This document shows, piece after piece, positions 62,325 to 64,000 of a DNA stretch of 64,000 nucleotides. Within the stretch, counting starts at the first letter, position 1; each line of letters starts with the position of its first letter. The DNA is from Verrucomicrobiia bacterium (GTDB taxonomy: Bacteria; Verrucomicrobiota; Verrucomicrobiia; Opitutales; Opitutaceae). Made by a program: the position numbers and the translations under genes. The DNA is taken from positions 25,622-89,621 of the forward strand of contig WYBX01000026.1 of assembly GCA_011525695.1 (NCBI GenBank). Reading direction: 5' to 3'. A model generated the notes under the pieces. The model saw only the letters and a program-made list of their open reading frames with translations, was not told the origin of the DNA and searched no databases.

Positions 62325-63893
62325 ATGGCCTACGACTCATCACGCGCGCTCGAACTTCTGCGCCTGGGCACGCAGAATCGTGCGGCCGCGTTCCACGAAG
62401 GTCAGGAGGCGGCAATCGAGCATGTCGTGGAGGGTCGGGGGCGTCTGCTGGTGGTACAGAAGACAGGCTGGGGGAAGAGCTCCGTCTATTTCATTGCCGC
62501 GAAACTTCTCCGTGAACAAGGCCTCGGGCCCGCCCTCCTCGTCTCGCCGTTGCTCGCCTTGATGCGCAATCAGATCGCTGCGGCCGAGCGGATGGGCGTG
62601 CGTGCCGTCACAATCAATTCCGAGAACCGTGACAATTGGACGGCAATCGAGGCCAGGCTCGCAGGCGGCGAAGTGGACATCCTGCTGATTTCACCCGAGC
62701 GGCTCGCCAATCCCCATTTTACTGCCGAGGTGTTGGCGCCCATCGCTGGCCGGATTGCGCTGCTGGTGATCGATGAGGCGCACTGCATTTCTGACTGGGG
62801 CCATGATTTTCGACCGCATTACCGGCTGATCGAGCGCATCGTCCGCACGCTCCCGCCCAACCTGCGCTTGCTCGGCACAACAGCGACCGCGAACAACCGG
62901 GTCCTGGAAGACCTCGAGACTGTGCTGGCGCCCGGCCTCACGGTCTCGCGCGGCGATTTGGCCCGGCCGTCCTTGTTTCTCCAAACGATCCGGTTGCCCA
63001 GCCAGGCTGCGAGGCTCGCCTGGCTGGCGTCACAGCTGCCGGGGATGGCCGGGAGCGGGATCATTTATTCCCTCACGATCCGCGACGCTGCCCAGGTGAC
63101 CAACTGGCTGAAATCGCGCGGGCTCAACGTCGAGGCCTACACCGGGGACACTGGAGCCCGGCGGGTGAAATTGGAAAATGCGCTGCTGGAAAATCGAGTG
63201 AAGGCTCTGGTGGCGACCACCGCGCTGGGCATGGGGTTCGACAAGCCGGACCTGGCCTTCGTCATTCACTACCAGACGCCGGGATCCGTGGTGGCCTACT
63301 ACCAGCAGGTCGGGCGGGCCGGACGGAATTTGCGCGCGGCCTACGGCGTCATCCTCAGCGGCACGGAGGAGACCAGCATCAACGATTATTTCATCGAAAG
63401 CGCTTTCCCGACCCGGGAGGAGGTCGCGCAGGTTATCGATGCCTTGAATGCCGCGCCCGCGGGACTCTCGATTCCGCAGCTCATGACACGCGTGAACGTA
63501 ACGTACGGCCGGATTACAAAGGCGCTCCAGTTGCTTTCACTCGAGTCGCCGGCACCGGTTGTTAAGCAGGCATCGAAGTGGGTGCTGACGGCAGCCAGCT
63601 TGAGCGATGGATTCTGGCAGCGGGCAGAACGGCTCACCACGCTTCGACGAGCAGAACAGCGGCAGATGCAGGAATACGCGCGACTGACTTCTGGTCATAT
63701 GCAGTTTCTCATCGGTGCCCTCGATGGAAATCCAGGGGCATTTCAGCCTCCTCCGTTGGCTCCGCTGTCTCCCGACGTCGAGCCCGCGCTGATCCATGAA
63801 GCGATCGGCTTTTTGCGACGCACGAGCCTGCCGCTGGAACCTCGCGAAGCATGGCCGGCGGGAGGTCTCCCGCAATTAGTCCCTCACTTGTGA
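62325..63893 (+). CDS. RecQ-type DEAH helicase, probably C-terminally truncated
   Basis: ATP-dependent DNA helicase of the RecQ superfamily, 522 residues. Walker A QKTGWGKSSVYF (about 45-56), PLLALMRNQI, DEAH box VIDEAHCISDWGHDFRP, TTATANNR, and VGRAGR motif YYQQVGRAGRN. The sequence passes EPREAWPAGGLPQ and then stops at once (LVPHL). Longer relatives of this helicase type, as I recall them, carry further residues after the EPRKxWPxGG element, so the tail appears replaced. The junction lies near 63873. ATG at 62325. Confidence 0.85.
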   Translation: MAYDSSRALELLRLGTQNRAAAFHEGQEAAIEHVVEGRGRLLVVQKTGWGKSSVYFIAAKLLREQGLGPALLVSPLLALMRNQIAAAERMGVRAVTINSENRDNWTAIEARLAGGEVDILLISPERLANPHFTAEVLAPIAGRIALLVIDEAHCISDWGHDFRPHYRLIERIVRTLPPNLRLLGTTATANNRVLEDLETVLAPGLTVSRGDLARPSLFLQTIRLPSQAARLAWLASQLPGMAGSGIIYSLTIRDAAQVTNWLKSRGLNVEAYTGDTGARRVKLENALLENRVKALVATTALGMGFDKPDLAFVIHYQTPGSVVAYYQQVGRAGRNLRAAYGVILSGTEETSINDYFIESAFPTREEVAQVIDALNAAPAGLSIPQLMTRVNVTYGRITKALQLLSLESPAPVVKQASKWVLTAASLSDGFWQRAERLTTLRRAEQRQMQEYARLTSGHMQFLIGALDGNPGAFQPPPLAPLSPDVEPALIHEAIGFLRRTSLPLEPREAWPAGGLPQLVPHL

Positions 63894-63921
63894 GGATCGT
63901 GCAGGTTTGAGACGATAATTT

Positions 63922-63999
63922 TCAAGCGGCGAGGGCGGGCAGGATGATGCGCTCGGTGAGTTGTCTGCCCACGACGAGCAGATTCATGGCGCGTTTGGT
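63922..63999 (-). CDS. Possible 3' end of a gene entering from the right edge
   Basis: An open minus-strand frame of 25 codons that runs off the window edge and ends in TGA (TKRAMNLLVVGRQLTERIIL, then PALAA). Composition is gene-like, but it is too short to name. Given the apparent helicase truncation just before it, this could be the end of an inserted element, such as a transposase, or simply a neighbouring gene. Confidence 0.3.
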   Translation of the reverse strand, partial: TKRAMNLLVVGRQLTERIILPALAA

Positions 64000-64000
64000 C

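Overview
The window reads as chromosome of a high-GC, Gram-negative bacterium, most likely of the Verrucomicrobiota (Opitutaceae-like). This is an inference from gene content and style: an outer-membrane RND pump, lipoprotein signals, few clear Shine-Dalgarno sequences, dense short-overlap operons, and many dispersed palindromic repeats and word-like low-complexity arrays between genes. No rRNA genes, CRISPR array, prophage or complete insertion sequence is visible.

Layout. 1-9 kb: a lipid-linked sugar transferase pair, O6-alkylguanine methyltransferase, dGTPase, cyclophilin, sedoheptulose-7-phosphate isomerase, recF, a TauE/SafE permease and ruvC, the last flanked by GGGACAGG repeats. 9-24 kb: a sigma-54 activator divergent from a long operon. 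24-31 kb: DUF1080 protein, a large hybrid histidine kinase coupled to ferrochelatase, ThrH, YceH and a trypsin-like protease. 31-42 kb: glnS, tRNA-Tyr, cardiolipin synthase, RadC, a Sec11-like peptidase homologue, a parvulin coupled to mfd, and rnc. 42-46 kb: two ABC-2 permeases, a ParA ATPase and a sugar porter. 47-56 kb: an Rnk/GreA-like protein, a double-domain KaiC with a histidine kinase, and an RND efflux pair. 56-64 kb: DUF971, NDH-2, a GltD-like subunit, a phosphopantetheinyl transferase, a Tat-exported aldo/keto reductase and a RecQ-type helicase that looks cut short at the right edge.

The most interesting part is 9.2-23.9 kb. Eleven genes form one transcription unit, with a TAXI-type binding protein behind them. 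They encode an energy-converting-hydrogenase-related membrane complex: two HyfB paralogues, HyfC, HyfE, HyfF, HyfG and a HyfH-HyfI fusion. The catalytic subunit lacks the nickel-iron ligands, and the small-subunit domain has also lost all four N2-cluster cysteines, although two ferredoxin-type clusters remain. Two proteins joining a small helix-turn-helix to a PTS EIIA domain are interleaved with the complex genes, two paralogous C4 zinc-ribbon proteins open the operon, and the divergent sigma-54 activator has a receiver domain without its phospho-accepting aspartate. Together this looks like a redox- or ion-coupled complex whose chemistry has been rewired and which carries its own regulators.

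The intergenic DNA is a second theme. At least five families of inverted or palindromic repeats and three kinds of low-complexity word arrays occupy most gaps. Several families recur at distant places in the window.
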